From the NCBI GenBank assembly GCA_900544645.1, contig UQWG01000001.1:43847-107846 (forward strand): a stretch of 64,000 nucleotides of DNA, written 5' to 3'. Below the pieces are notes generated by a model. It ran no database searches, was not told where the DNA came from, and worked only from the letters and a program-made list of their open reading frames with translations. The stretch is from an uncultured Collinsella sp. (GTDB lineage Bacteria; Actinomycetota; Coriobacteriia; Coriobacteriales; Coriobacteriaceae). Shown here in pieces: positions 35,948 through 45,964 of this stretch. Numbering within the stretch: the stretch's first letter is position 1; each line of letters begins with the position of its first letter. The translations under genes and the position numbers were made by a program.

Positions 35948-36057
35948 AACAAAGCATACCCCAACAACAGCGGGAAGACGGTAACAGCACAAGTAAGTAA
36001 ACGACTCATCCAAATAATTAGGAGAGTTCCGCCTAAAGGGTGACTACACAGGACCCC

Positions 36058-36187
36058 CGCCGGGCCGCTTTGGGTTACTTTCCAAAACATTTCCGCAGGA
36101 CGCAAAGGGCTCCGCCGCGCGAAGCGCGCAGCGGAGCCCTTTGCATGTCCGAGGACGTTTTGGAAAGTAACCCAAAGCGGCCCGGCG
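36058..36187 (-). repeat. CGTCCTCG/CTGCGGA 3'-UTR palindrome, copy C (after the glycyl-radical gene)
   Basis: Perfect 31-bp outer arms (36058-36088 and 36157-36187). Inside are TCCGCAG-GAC (36089-36102), a 13-bp inner stem (36103-36115 and 36131-36143) and CAT-GTC-CGAGGACG (36144-36157). GAC pairs with GTC. On the minus strand it starts 22 bp after the stop codon of the glycyl-radical subunit gene. Confidence 0.9.
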
Positions 36188-36209
36188 ATCCTGCGGGAGT
36201 TAAACCCCT

Positions 36210-36461
36210 TTAGAACTTGTCGTGGAAGGTACGCGAAATGACCTCGTCCTGCTGCTCCTTGGTGAGCGTGTGGAAGTTCACGGCATAGCCGGAAACGCGG
36301 ATGGTCAGCTGCGGGTACTTCTCGGGGTGAGCCTGAGCGTCGAGCAGCGTCTCACGGTTGAAGACGTTGATGTTCAGGTGGTGGCCACCCTTCTCGGCGT
36401 AAGCGTCGAGCATGTGGACCAGGTTATCGGCCTGAGTCTCGGAAACTTCAGAAACCTTCAT
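36210..36461 (-). CDS. Glycyl-radical subunit of a split pyruvate formate-lyase (GrcA-like)
   Basis: An 83-residue protein equal to the C-terminal end of ordinary [19 protein letters not shown] is followed by [13 protein letters not shown] with the radical-bearing glycine at residue 58, then [12 protein letters not shown]. The large PflB chain encoded 85 bp upstream lacks this domain, so this protein should supply the radical in trans. E. coli GrcA is a 127-residue repair factor working with an intact PFL; here the small chain seems essential. The ATG follows AGGAG, so it is independently translated. A frameshift artefact is unlikely because of the stop, gap and new ribosome site. Confidence 0.85.
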   Translation of the reverse strand: MKVSEVSETQADNLVHMLDAYAEKGGHHLNINVFNRETLLDAQAHPEKYPQLTIRVSGYAVNFHTLTKEQQDEVISRTFHDKF

Positions 36462-36484
36462 AATGTGTCTCCTTCGATCGATAG

Positions 36485-36544
36485 GCGCCGGCCGAAACCG
36501 GCGCACTAATCAGTAATCGTTATTGTTAGTATAGCACTAACAAT
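36485..36544 (-). other. Two intercistronic hairpins between pflB and the glycyl-radical gene
   Basis: A 9-bp hairpin (36522-36530 and 36536-36544) starts 2 bases after the pflB stop codon, and a 7-bp GC hairpin (36485-36491 and 36498-36504) lies just before the ribosome site of the small gene. Neither has a good T-run. They may set the ratio of large to small chain. Confidence 0.55.
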
Positions 36545-36546
36545 AG

Positions 36547-38598
<2,052 letters not shown>

Positions 38599-39147
38599 TG
38601 TGTAACCACGCTCCTAGTTACGTGTAATGCGGCGCTCTCTCACACCGCTGCTTATTGAATTCTTGAATTTTCGGCTTGCACTACCGGCTTCTTCCGTTCT
38701 TCACCACACGTTGGTGCAGGAAAAACGTTTGTCCACCTTGGAACTACAACCCAAAACCCAAGATTTCACCCGTCTGTGAAGGATAACATAGCCACCCTCT
38801 CCATCTGGGCTGTTATATGTTTCTTTTTTTATACCATTAGGGCGTTTTTTACAAACCCGCAGGAAATGCGAGCGCGAACAACTACCGTTCACCGATTTGT
38901 TTGGTATTTTTCCTTGCCTTTGTACGACGTTCACTCTAGCTGTTATGCCAGCTTTAGCAGAGTAAAGTGCCTCTGAGTGGGCTTTAGGACGTGCTCAGAG
39001 ATCTACCCCTAACTTTGCTGATACCGACGGTGTACGGAGGTCGCCTAAAGGTTGTTTTCTAGGCATGTCCCAAAATCTACCGTATAGGGTGCGCGTGCGG
39101 GGGTATCATCTTTCACCGAAAATAGTTTCTAGTGTTAGGGGTTTTCG
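38599..39147. other. Gene-free region between pflB and marR
   Basis: About 550 bp with no credible gene on either strand. It should contain the divergent promoters of pflB and the MarR operon. A small CACCA/TGGTG hairpin lies near 38700-38716. I see no clear FNR or Rex consensus. AT-rich stretches around 38820-38860 are candidate pflB promoter sequence. Confidence 0.5.
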
Positions 39148-39151
39148 GTGG
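39108..39151 (+). promoter_or_regulatory. Probable MarR operator overlapping the marR start
   Basis: TCTTTCACCGAAAA and TTTTCGGTGGAAGA form an inverted repeat with one mismatch around a roughly 17-base spacer. It spans the AGGGG ribosome site and GTG start of the marR gene, so binding could block both transcription and translation initiation. Confidence 0.6.
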
Positions 39152-39597
39152 AAGATACCGATTTCCGTGAACTTGGGCGTCAGCTCCTTACCGAGTTCGG
39201 CAGCATGCATCAGCGCATTTCGCGCTTTGCGGACAAAGCCCTCGGCGGTGAGATGGCCGTCATGCGCGCCCTCATACTCGCTGGCGGTTCGCTCACGCCG
39301 AGCGAACTCGCTGATCGCGCCTGGGTCTCGAACGCCCGCATCGCCAATATTCTGCGCGCCCTCGAGGCCAAGGGCTGGGTTGAGCGCGAGCACTCAAAAA
39401 CCGACCGTCGTCGCGTACACGTCACAGTGACCGACAAGGGATTCCAGGACCTCGAAATCAAACGTCGGGAATTCGAGGACCGCACCACGGCTTTCCTCGA
39501 GCAGCTCGGCGAAACAGATACCCAAGAGATGGTGCGTCTTCTAAGGCGTGCCAACGAAATTATCGACCGCAATCAAGAAAGGAGAGATGCCGAGTGA
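39148..39597 (+). CDS. MarR family transcriptional regulator
   Basis: A 149-residue winged-helix regulator. The DNA-binding part is LTPSELADRAWVSNARIANILRALEAKGWVERE with the wing HSKTDRRRVHVTVTDKG. The start is GTG 39148, supported by AGGGG upstream and by the family N-terminus. The stop overlaps the GTG start of the first exporter gene by 4 bp, so the three genes form an operon. It probably represses the exporter until a toxic ligand is present. Confidence 0.92.
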   Translation: MEDTDFRELGRQLLTEFGSMHQRISRFADKALGGEMAVMRALILAGGSLTPSELADRAWVSNARIANILRALEAKGWVEREHSKTDRRRVHVTVTDKGFQDLEIKRREFEDRTTAFLEQLGETDTQEMVRLLRRANEIIDRNQERRDAE

Positions 39598-41963
39598 GGA
39601 TTCTCAAGCTCTTTAAAAAGCATGTCCTGGCACTGTTCGCAGCTATCGTACTTATCGTAATCAGCTGCAACGCCGATCTGGCACTGCCCACCTATATGAG
39701 CGACATCGTCGACGTGGGCGTGCAGCAAGGCGGCATCGCCTCGCCCGTGCCCGACACCATCCGCGCCGAATCGCTCGATGACCTTGAGCTCTTTATGAGC
39801 GCCAAGGACGCCAAAGCTGCGGAGGCCGTGTTTAGCAAGGCGGACAATAACGGCATTCGAACGTACAAGGGCACCGAGGAAGAGCGTGCCGATGGCAGCA
39901 AGCTCGCCGACATTATGAGCCTGCCCGAGACCGTCGTCCTTTCGCTCAACCAAGGCATCGACGCCGACTCCATGGGCGACATGACCGGCACGTCCACCGA
40001 GGCAAGCGATGGCGGCGCCGCTCAGGCCATGCCCACCCCCGAGCAGATGGCGGCGATGACGCCCGAGCAGCTCGCCGAGATGCAGCAGAAGGCCGCAGCC
40101 GCGCAGAGCATGCAAAAGCAGATCGACGCCGACGGCGGCAAGATCACCATGAAGAGCCTGCGCCTAGGCGTTGAAGGCGGTCTTATCGATCAGGGCAAGC
40201 TCGTCGAGGGCGCCAACGATATGGCAGACAAAATGGGCTCCATGTCGGGCTCCATCGTCACCCAGCGCGCCGTGAGCTATGTACAGGACGAGTACAAGGC
40301 ACAGGGCATCGACCCCGCCGACGTGCAGAACGCCTACCTGAGCCGCATGGCGACCACGATGTTCGGCCTGTGTCTGGTGTCGCTCGTCGCCACCATCCTG
40401 ACCGGTGCCGTGGCTTCGCGCACCGCCTGCTCCATCGCCCGCGACCTGCGCCGCGAGACCTTCAACAAGGTTATGCACTTCTCGCCGGCCGAGGTGGGCA
40501 AGTTTAGCCAGGCCTCGCTCATCACCCGCTGCACCAACGACATTCAGCAGATCCAGATGGCCGCAACCCTGTTTATCCGCATGTGCCTGATGGCCCCCGT
40601 CATGGGCATCGTCGCCGTCATGCGCGTCCTGGCCAACCACACCGGCCTGGAGTGGACCATCGCCGTGGCCATCATCGCGGTTTCGGCCGTTGTCGGCGTG
40701 CTCATGGGCCTCACCATGCCCAAGTTCAAAAAGATGCAAAGCTTTGTTGACCGCGTGAACCTTACCGCCCGCGAGCTGCTCGACGGCCTTATGCCCATCC
40801 GCTCGTTCAACCGCGAGGAACATGAGCTCGAGCGCTTTGACAAGGCTTCGCTCGACCTGATGACCACGCAGCTCTACACCAACCGCGCCATGAGCTTCAT
40901 GATGCCGCTCATGATGCTCGTCATGAACTGCATCACCGTGCTTATCGTCTGGTTTGGCGCGCAGGGCGTGTCCGACGGCGTGATGCAGGTCGGCAACATG
41001 ATGGCGTTCATCTCCTACACTATGCAGATCGTCATGGCGTTTATGATCCTCACCATGGTTTCGGTCATCCTGCCCCGTGCCGAGGTCGCAGCCGAGCGCG
41101 TAGATGAGGTCATCACCTGCCCCACGAGCATCAACGACCCTGCCTCGCCCAAACTGCCCGCGGCCAGCTCGCCGCGCGGTGAGCTCACCTTCCGCGACGT
41201 GAGCTTCCAGTACCCCGATGCCCGCGCCGATGTCATCAGCGGCGTGAACTTCACCACGCATGCCGGTCAGATGCTCGGCATCATTGGCTCCACGGGCTCG
41301 GGCAAGTCCACGCTCGTGCAGCTGATTCCACGCTTGTACGACGTCACGGGCGGCAGCATTTCGCTCGACGGCATCGACGTGCGCGACATGACCCTTTCCG
41401 AGCTGCGCCGCCGCATCGGTTATATTCCGCAGCAGGGTCGTCTGTTCTCGGGCACCGTTGAGAGCAACCTCAAGTTTGCGGGCGACATGGTAAGCGATGA
41501 TGACATGCGCCAAGCCGCGCGCATCTCACAGGCCGAGGACTTTATCGCCGAGCGCGAGGGCGGCTACGACTCCCCCATCAGCCAGGGCGGCTCCAATGTT
41601 TCGGGTGGTCAGCGCCAGCGCCTGGCCATCGCCCGCGCGTTGGCCAAAAAGCCCGAGGTCGTGGTTTTCGATGATTCGTTTAGCGCCCTCGACTACAAGA
41701 CCGACGCTCGCCTGCGCGAAGAGCTTGCAAAAAACGTTACCGACGCCGCGCTCGTGGTCGTGGCCCAGCGCATCGCAACCATCATGCACGCCGACCAGAT
41801 CATTGTGCTCGACGACGGCCACGTGGTGGGCACCGGTACGCACGAGGAGCTGCTGCGCAGCTGCCCGGCGTACCTGGAGATCGCACAGTCGCAGCTTTCC
41901 GCCGAGGAGCTGGGGCTTACCCAAGAAGAAATTGCAGCCGTCACGGAAGGAGGCGAGCGCTAA
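39594..41963 (+). CDS. Multidrug-type ABC exporter, subunit 1, with large extracytoplasmic insert
   Basis: A 789-residue half-transporter with a membrane domain fused to an ATPase. Walker A is GSTGSGKSTL, signature NVSGGQRQRLAIARA, Walker B VVVFDDSFSALD. The Walker B Glu position is Asp (FDDSF), which suggests this is the degenerate site of a heterodimer. Between the first two membrane helices lies an insert of about 150 residues (roughly 60-215) rich in Met, Gln, Ala and Asp, unusual for this family. Start GTG 39594 overlaps the marR stop; the next gene overlaps by one base. Confidence 0.9.
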   Translation: MRILKLFKKHVLALFAAIVLIVISCNADLALPTYMSDIVDVGVQQGGIASPVPDTIRAESLDDLELFMSAKDAKAAEAVFSKADNNGIRTYKGTEEERADGSKLADIMSLPETVVLSLNQGIDADSMGDMTGTSTEASDGGAAQAMPTPEQMAAMTPEQLAEMQQKAAAAQSMQKQIDADGGKITMKSLRLGVEGGLIDQGKLVEGANDMADKMGSMSGSIVTQRAVSYVQDEYKAQGIDPADVQNAYLSRMATTMFGLCLVSLVATILTGAVASRTACSIARDLRRETFNKVMHFSPAEVGKFSQASLITRCTNDIQQIQMAATLFIRMCLMAPVMGIVAVMRVLANHTGLEWTIAVAIIAVSAVVGVLMGLTMPKFKKMQSFVDRVNLTARELLDGLMPIRSFNREEHELERFDKASLDLMTTQLYTNRAMSFMMPLMMLVMNCITVLIVWFGAQGVSDGVMQVGNMMAFISYTMQIVMAFMILTMVSVILPRAEVAAERVDEVITCPTSINDPASPKLPAASSPRGELTFRDVSFQYPDARADVISGVNFTTHAGQMLGIIGSTGSGKSTLVQLIPRLYDVTGGSISLDGIDVRDMTLSELRRRIGYIPQQGRLFSGTVESNLKFAGDMVSDDDMRQAARISQAEDFIAEREGGYDSPISQGGSNVSGGQRQRLAIARALAKKPEVVVFDDSFSALDYKTDARLREELAKNVTDAALVVVAQRIATIMHADQIIVLDDGHVVGTGTHEELLRSCPAYLEIAQSQLSAEELGLTQEEIAAVTEGGER

Positions 41964-43819
41964 TGGCAGACGAGACCAAGACTCAGATTCCCAAGCCCAC
42001 CCGCCAGCGTGGTCCCATGGGCCGCATGGGCGGCATGCGTCGCGGCGAAAAGGCCAAGGACTTTAAGGGCACCATGAGGCAGCTGCTCGGCTATATCGGC
42101 CAGCACAAGATTGCCGTGTTTACCGCCGTCGCCTTTGCCGTGTGCTCGGTCATCTTTAACATTGTGGGGCCCAAGGTGCTCGGCCAGGTTACCACCAAAC
42201 TGTTCGAGGGCTTGGTTGCCAAGGTCAACGGCACCGGCGATGTCGACTTTGCCTGGATTGCCAAGACGCTCGGCTTTTTGCTCTGCCTGTATCTGGCGAG
42301 CTCTATCTGCAGTCTAATCCAGGGCTGGCTCATGACCGGCGTCACGCAAAAGATCTGCTACCGAATGCGCAAGGAGATCGCCGCCAAGATTGCCGTCGTG
42401 CCGATGAGCTACTTTAACGGACACAGCAAGGGCGACGTGCTCAGTCGCATCACCAACGACGTCGATACGCTCGGCCAGTCGCTCAACCAGAGCGTGACCC
42501 AGCTCATCACGTCGGTGACGCAGATTATCGGCGTGCTCGTCATGATGCTGTCGATCAGCCTGCCGCTCACCGGCGTCACCGTGCTCACGCTGCCGGCCGC
42601 CGCGATTATCTTGATGGTGATGATTCACTTCTCGCAGCCGTACTTCCGCGAGCAGCAGCAGGTCCTGGGTACCGTCAACGGCATTATCGAGGAGGATTTT
42701 GCCGGCCAGAACGTCATTCAGGTGTTCGACCGCGCCGAGGCTTCGATCGAGGAGTTCGACCGTCAAAACGACCGCCTGTTTATTAGTGGCTGGCGCTCGC
42801 AGTTCCTGTCGGGCCTGATGATGCCGCTTATGAGCCTGGTGGGCAACATGGGTTACGTGGGCGTTGTCGTAGTGGGCGCGCAGCTCGCGCTGACCGGCAA
42901 CGCCACGCCCGGCGACATCCAGAGCTTTATCCAGTACGTGCGCAACTTTACGCAGCCGGTGCAGCAGCTGGGCAACGTGAGCAACACGATGCAGTCGATG
43001 GCCGCCGCAACCGAGCGCGTCTTTGAGTTCCTGGCCGCACCCGAGGAGGAGCAGAAGGCCGACGCGCAGATTCCCGAGAAGCGCCCCGGCCACGTGGAGT
43101 TTGACCACGTCAAGTTTGGCTATACGCCCGACAAGACCATCATCCACGACTTTAGCTGCGAGGCGCAGCCCGGCCAGACCATCGCCATCGTCGGCCCCAC
43201 CGGCGCCGGCAAGACCACGCTCATTAAGCTGCTGCAGCGCTTCTACGATGTGGACGGCGGCTCGCTGCGCGTCGAGGGCATCGACGTGCGCGACTGGGAC
43301 CGCGCGGCACTTCGCGGCGAGTTTGCCATGGTGCTGCAGGATACCTGGCTGTTTAACGGCACGATCCGCGAGAACATCCGCTACGGACGCCCCGATGCAA
43401 GCGATGCCGAGGTCGAGGCCGCCGCGCGCGCCGCACGCTGCGATCACTTTATCCATACGCTCGCCGGCGGTTACGACTTTATGATCAACGAGGAGGGCAC
43501 TAACCTGTCGCAGGGTCAGCGCCAGCTCGTGACCATCGCCCGTGCCATTTTGGCCGACCGCCCGGCGCTGATTCTGGACGAGGCGACCTCCAACGTCGAT
43601 ACCCGCACCGAGGAACTCATTCAGCGCGCCATGGATGCGCTGATGCAGGGCCGTACAAGCTTTGTCATCGCGCACCGCCTGTCCACGATCCGCAACGCCG
43701 ACGTGATCTTGGTAATTCGCGACGGCGACATCGTCGAGAAGGGCACGCACGACGAGTTACTCGCCCAAGGCGGCTTCTACGCCGACCTGTACAACTCGCA
43801 GTTCGACGAGGCGGCGTAA
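41963..43819 (+). CDS. Multidrug-type ABC exporter, subunit 2
   Basis: A 618-residue half-transporter. After a basic N-terminus with Gly/Met/Arg-rich MGRMGGMRRG come six membrane helices, then an ATPase with Walker A GPTGAGKTTL, signature NLSQGQRQLVTIARA and a canonical Walker B LILDEATSNVD. With subunit 1 it forms a TmrAB/YheIH-like heterodimer with one active site. Its ATG overlaps the preceding stop as TAATG. It ends before a strong terminator. The substrate is unknown. Confidence 0.93.
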   Translation: MADETKTQIPKPTRQRGPMGRMGGMRRGEKAKDFKGTMRQLLGYIGQHKIAVFTAVAFAVCSVIFNIVGPKVLGQVTTKLFEGLVAKVNGTGDVDFAWIAKTLGFLLCLYLASSICSLIQGWLMTGVTQKICYRMRKEIAAKIAVVPMSYFNGHSKGDVLSRITNDVDTLGQSLNQSVTQLITSVTQIIGVLVMMLSISLPLTGVTVLTLPAAAIILMVMIHFSQPYFREQQQVLGTVNGIIEEDFAGQNVIQVFDRAEASIEEFDRQNDRLFISGWRSQFLSGLMMPLMSLVGNMGYVGVVVVGAQLALTGNATPGDIQSFIQYVRNFTQPVQQLGNVSNTMQSMAAATERVFEFLAAPEEEQKADAQIPEKRPGHVEFDHVKFGYTPDKTIIHDFSCEAQPGQTIAIVGPTGAGKTTLIKLLQRFYDVDGGSLRVEGIDVRDWDRAALRGEFAMVLQDTWLFNGTIRENIRYGRPDASDAEVEAAARAARCDHFIHTLAGGYDFMINEEGTNLSQGQRQLVTIARAILADRPALILDEATSNVDTRTEELIQRAMDALMQGRTSFVIAHRLSTIRNADVILVIRDGDIVEKGTHDELLAQGGFYADLYNSQFDEAA

Positions 43820-43851
43820 CAACCGGCGGCAAACAACCGCAATGCCCAGAA

Positions 43852-43890
43852 AACGGGGGCGCAGGACAACCTGCGCCCCCGTTTTTTTGC
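43852..43890 (+). terminator. Terminator of the marR-exporter operon
   Basis: Fourteen-base perfect arms (43852-43865 and 43870-43883) with an ACAA loop and a long T-run, 32 bp after the stop codon. Confidence 0.95.
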
Positions 43891-43947
43891 TCTGCGGCCC
43901 TCGAACCACCTCCCCTGGAACCTGATTGGCAGCCCCTTCGAGGCCCC

Positions 43948-44178
43948 GTGGGCAAAAAAGGGCAAATATGAGTACTGTTACCTTTTTAGTAACAGCCAAA
44001 ACAGCCCCAAATGCCGTTTTCACGGCTTACACGCGTCCCTAAATTGATCAAACAGCCCTATAGCGGACTTATATGTGTTTGCGTTAATAAACATATTTTG
44101 CTGTTATGTCTATTATTTTGCGAAGGCAATATGCTACTAAGATAGCAACCGTACTCATATTTGGCATTTTTTGCCCAC
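43948..44178. repeat. Long inverted repeat upstream of DAHP synthase
   Basis: Twenty-eight-base arms (43948-43975 and 44151-44178) with two mismatches enclose about 175 AT-rich bases that contain a small TGTTAC/GTAACA hairpin. There is no gene inside. It may be a MITE-like element or a folded leader. Confidence 0.65.
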
Positions 44179-44256
44179 ATGGTATTTCCTGGGGAACTGA
44201 CAACAGCCTTAGGGTCCCGCGCGGCGCCGCTCCCTCCCGGCATTCGCCAACGTTTA

Positions 44257-44304
44257 CCCAGATAAAACCTGCCAAAATAAACCTGTCCCTTTTTGGCAGG
44301 TTTT
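44257..44304 (+). repeat. REP-like hairpin, CCTGTCCC family, copy 4
   Basis: The best copy: AAAACCTGCCAAAA and TTTTGGCAGGTTTT form a 14-bp stem around TAAACCTGTCCC. It lies about 100 bp upstream of the DAHP synthase start. Confidence 0.8.
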
Positions 44305-44402
44305 GGGGTGACGAGGGCTTGCACTTTAGCGTGCGACAGCGGATAATGCCGTGCATTCGACAATACGCTTTTTGCTCTTTCTATAGATTGAGGAGGCCCC
44401 GC

Positions 44403-45434
44403 ATGGCCATGGAATTCAAACGCAGGCTGCCGATCCCCATGGAGATCCGCGAGGAAATGCCACTTTCTGCTGAGCTTACCGCCAAAAAGCAGGCATTTGA
44501 CGCCGAGGTCGCCAAAGTCTTTACCGGCGAGGACGCACGTAAGGTGCTCATCATCGGCCCGTGCTCTGCCGACCGCGAGGATTCGGTGCTCGAGTATATG
44601 AACCGACTGGTCAAGACCGCCGAAGAGGTCAAGGACAAGCTCATCATCATTCCGCGCGTCTACACCAATAAGCCGCGCACCAAGGGCACCGGCTACAAGG
44701 GTCTTCTGCACAACCCCAACCCCGAGGCTCCCGACGACCTGCTCGAGGGCGTCAAGGCCATCCGCCACATGCACCTGCGCGTCATCGAGGAGACCGGCTT
44801 CTTTACCGCCGATGAGATGCTCTACCCGTCCAACTACCAATACCTCGTCGACCTGCTGAGCTATGTTGCCGTGGGTGCACGCTCGGTCGAGAACCAGGAG
44901 CATCGCCTGGTGTCGAGCGGCATTTCGGTACCCGTCGGCATGAAGAATCCCACTGCCGGCTCTACCACCGTTATGCTCAACTCCATTTACGCCGCGCAGG
45001 CGCACCAGAGCTTCATCTTCCGCAACTGGGAGGTCGAGTGCGACGGCAATCCGCTCGCGCACGCCGTTATGCGTGGCTACATCGGTCTCGATGGGCGCAC
45101 CTACCCCAACTACCACTACGAGCACCTCGAGCGCCTGGCCGAGCGCTATACCGAGCATGCCGGCTACGCCAATCCGGCAGCGGTCATCGACTGCAACCAT
45201 GACAACTCGGGCAAGCGTCCGCTGGAGCAGTATCGCATTTGCAAGGAGGTGCTCGACAGCTGCCGCCGCAACGAGTCCATCTCCAAGCTAGTCAAGGGCT
45301 TTATGATCGAGTCCTACCTGGAGGACGGCAACCAGCCGGTCGACGGCGGCGTCTTTGGCAAGTCGATCACCGACCCGTGCCTGGGCTGGGAAAAGACCGA
45401 CTACCTCATCCGCGAGATCGCGGAACGGGTGTAG
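44403..45434 (+). CDS. aroF: 3-deoxy-7-phosphoheptulonate synthase (DAHP synthase, class I)
   Basis: A 343-residue enzyme that condenses phosphoenolpyruvate and erythrose-4-phosphate, the first step to aromatic amino acids. Motifs are LIIGPCSADRED (metal Cys), PRVYTNKPRTKGTGYKG, ARSVENQEHR, GMKNPTAGS and VIDCNHDNSGKRP. It belongs to the type I-alpha group like E. coli AroF/G/H, so feedback control by one aromatic amino acid is expected, though which one is not visible. GAGGAGG precedes the ATG. It is monocistronic. Confidence 0.95.
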   Translation: MAMEFKRRLPIPMEIREEMPLSAELTAKKQAFDAEVAKVFTGEDARKVLIIGPCSADREDSVLEYMNRLVKTAEEVKDKLIIIPRVYTNKPRTKGTGYKGLLHNPNPEAPDDLLEGVKAIRHMHLRVIEETGFFTADEMLYPSNYQYLVDLLSYVAVGARSVENQEHRLVSSGISVPVGMKNPTAGSTTVMLNSIYAAQAHQSFIFRNWEVECDGNPLAHAVMRGYIGLDGRTYPNYHYEHLERLAERYTEHAGYANPAAVIDCNHDNSGKRPLEQYRICKEVLDSCRRNESISKLVKGFMIESYLEDGNQPVDGGVFGKSITDPCLGWEKTDYLIREIAERV

Positions 45435-45573
45435 GTTACGGCGTTTTACCAGACGCCGTAACGGCTCGACGCTGCGCGGGTCGCATTTGGACAATCTGAC
45501 GTTCAACTTCAAGGGCGCGACCAGAAGGTCAGCGCCCTTTCGTTTCACGTCACCTTGCCTCAAATGCGACCCG
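45435..45573 (+). repeat. Structured 3'-UTR element, GACCAGAAGGTC family, copy 2
   Basis: It begins one base after the DAHP synthase stop codon: a 10-bp hairpin (45435-45444 and 45453-45462), TCGACGCTGCGCG (45466-45478), a 13-bp stem (45477-45489 and 45561-45573), the block ACAATCTGACGTTCAA, and an inner stem (45511-45518 and 45532-45539) capped by GACCAGAAGGTC (45519-45530). The order and the loop match 8409-8560 while the stems differ. Confidence 0.78.
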
Positions 45574-45665
45574 CTCGCTGTCCGTCCTCTGCCTGCGGCG
45601 TTGTCTTGCTCCGGATGCGGCAGTTAGGGACGCTCCTTTTCTGCCGGCGGTTTGGGACACTCCTT

Positions 45666-45699
45666 GGGTAGCCGTTGGGGACGTCCCCAACGACTACCC
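45666..45699. repeat. Loopless GGGGAC/GTCCCC palindrome
   Basis: Seventeen-base arms (45666-45682 and 45683-45699) meet without a loop and differ at one pair. The GGGGACGT core recurs in the hairpin at 60063-60121. Confidence 0.6.
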
Positions 45700-45742
45700 G
45701 GGAGAGTTGCCTTCCCTCGTGGCGGTCTTCTAGCAGAAAAAC

Positions 45743-45863
45743 CAAGTGAGTAGGCTTTTTGCAGGAGGCCAAGCACGCCCCAAAACGCCACAGCTCTGAC
45801 CTGCAGTTTTATAGATCATTTGTCACGATGTGCTCGGCAGGTTCAAAAAAGTCTACTCACTTG
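45743..45863. repeat. Inverted repeat between aroF and the FtsX gene
   Basis: Nineteen-base arms (45743-45761 and 45845-45863) with one G-U enclose a stretch that can form a smaller GCAGG/CCTGC pair. No gene lies inside. Confidence 0.55.
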
Positions 45864-45890
45864 TATCTGAGACGCACCAGATTGGCAAAA

Positions 45891-45927
45891 ACCGCCGCGA
45901 AAGGGCCCCTGGTCCCTTCGCGGCGGT
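45891..45927 (-). terminator. Terminator of the BceB-like permease gene
   Basis: Fourteen-base GC-rich arms (45891-45905 and 45914-45927). On the minus strand the stem is followed by TTTTTGCC, 40-70 bp after the stop codon. Confidence 0.85.
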
Positions 45928-45964
45928 CATACACCTCTAATTTTGCGACGGTTTTGCCCGCTTG

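Noticed and set aside
36210..36546. Frameshift or sequencing error as the cause of the split PFL
   Set aside because: There is a clean stop, an 85-bp gap with hairpins and a fresh AGGAG-ATG start, and both chains have sensible ends.
38776..39064. Short frames in the pflB-marR gap
   Set aside because: No ribosome site, biased composition from AT-rich promoter DNA and no recognisable domain.
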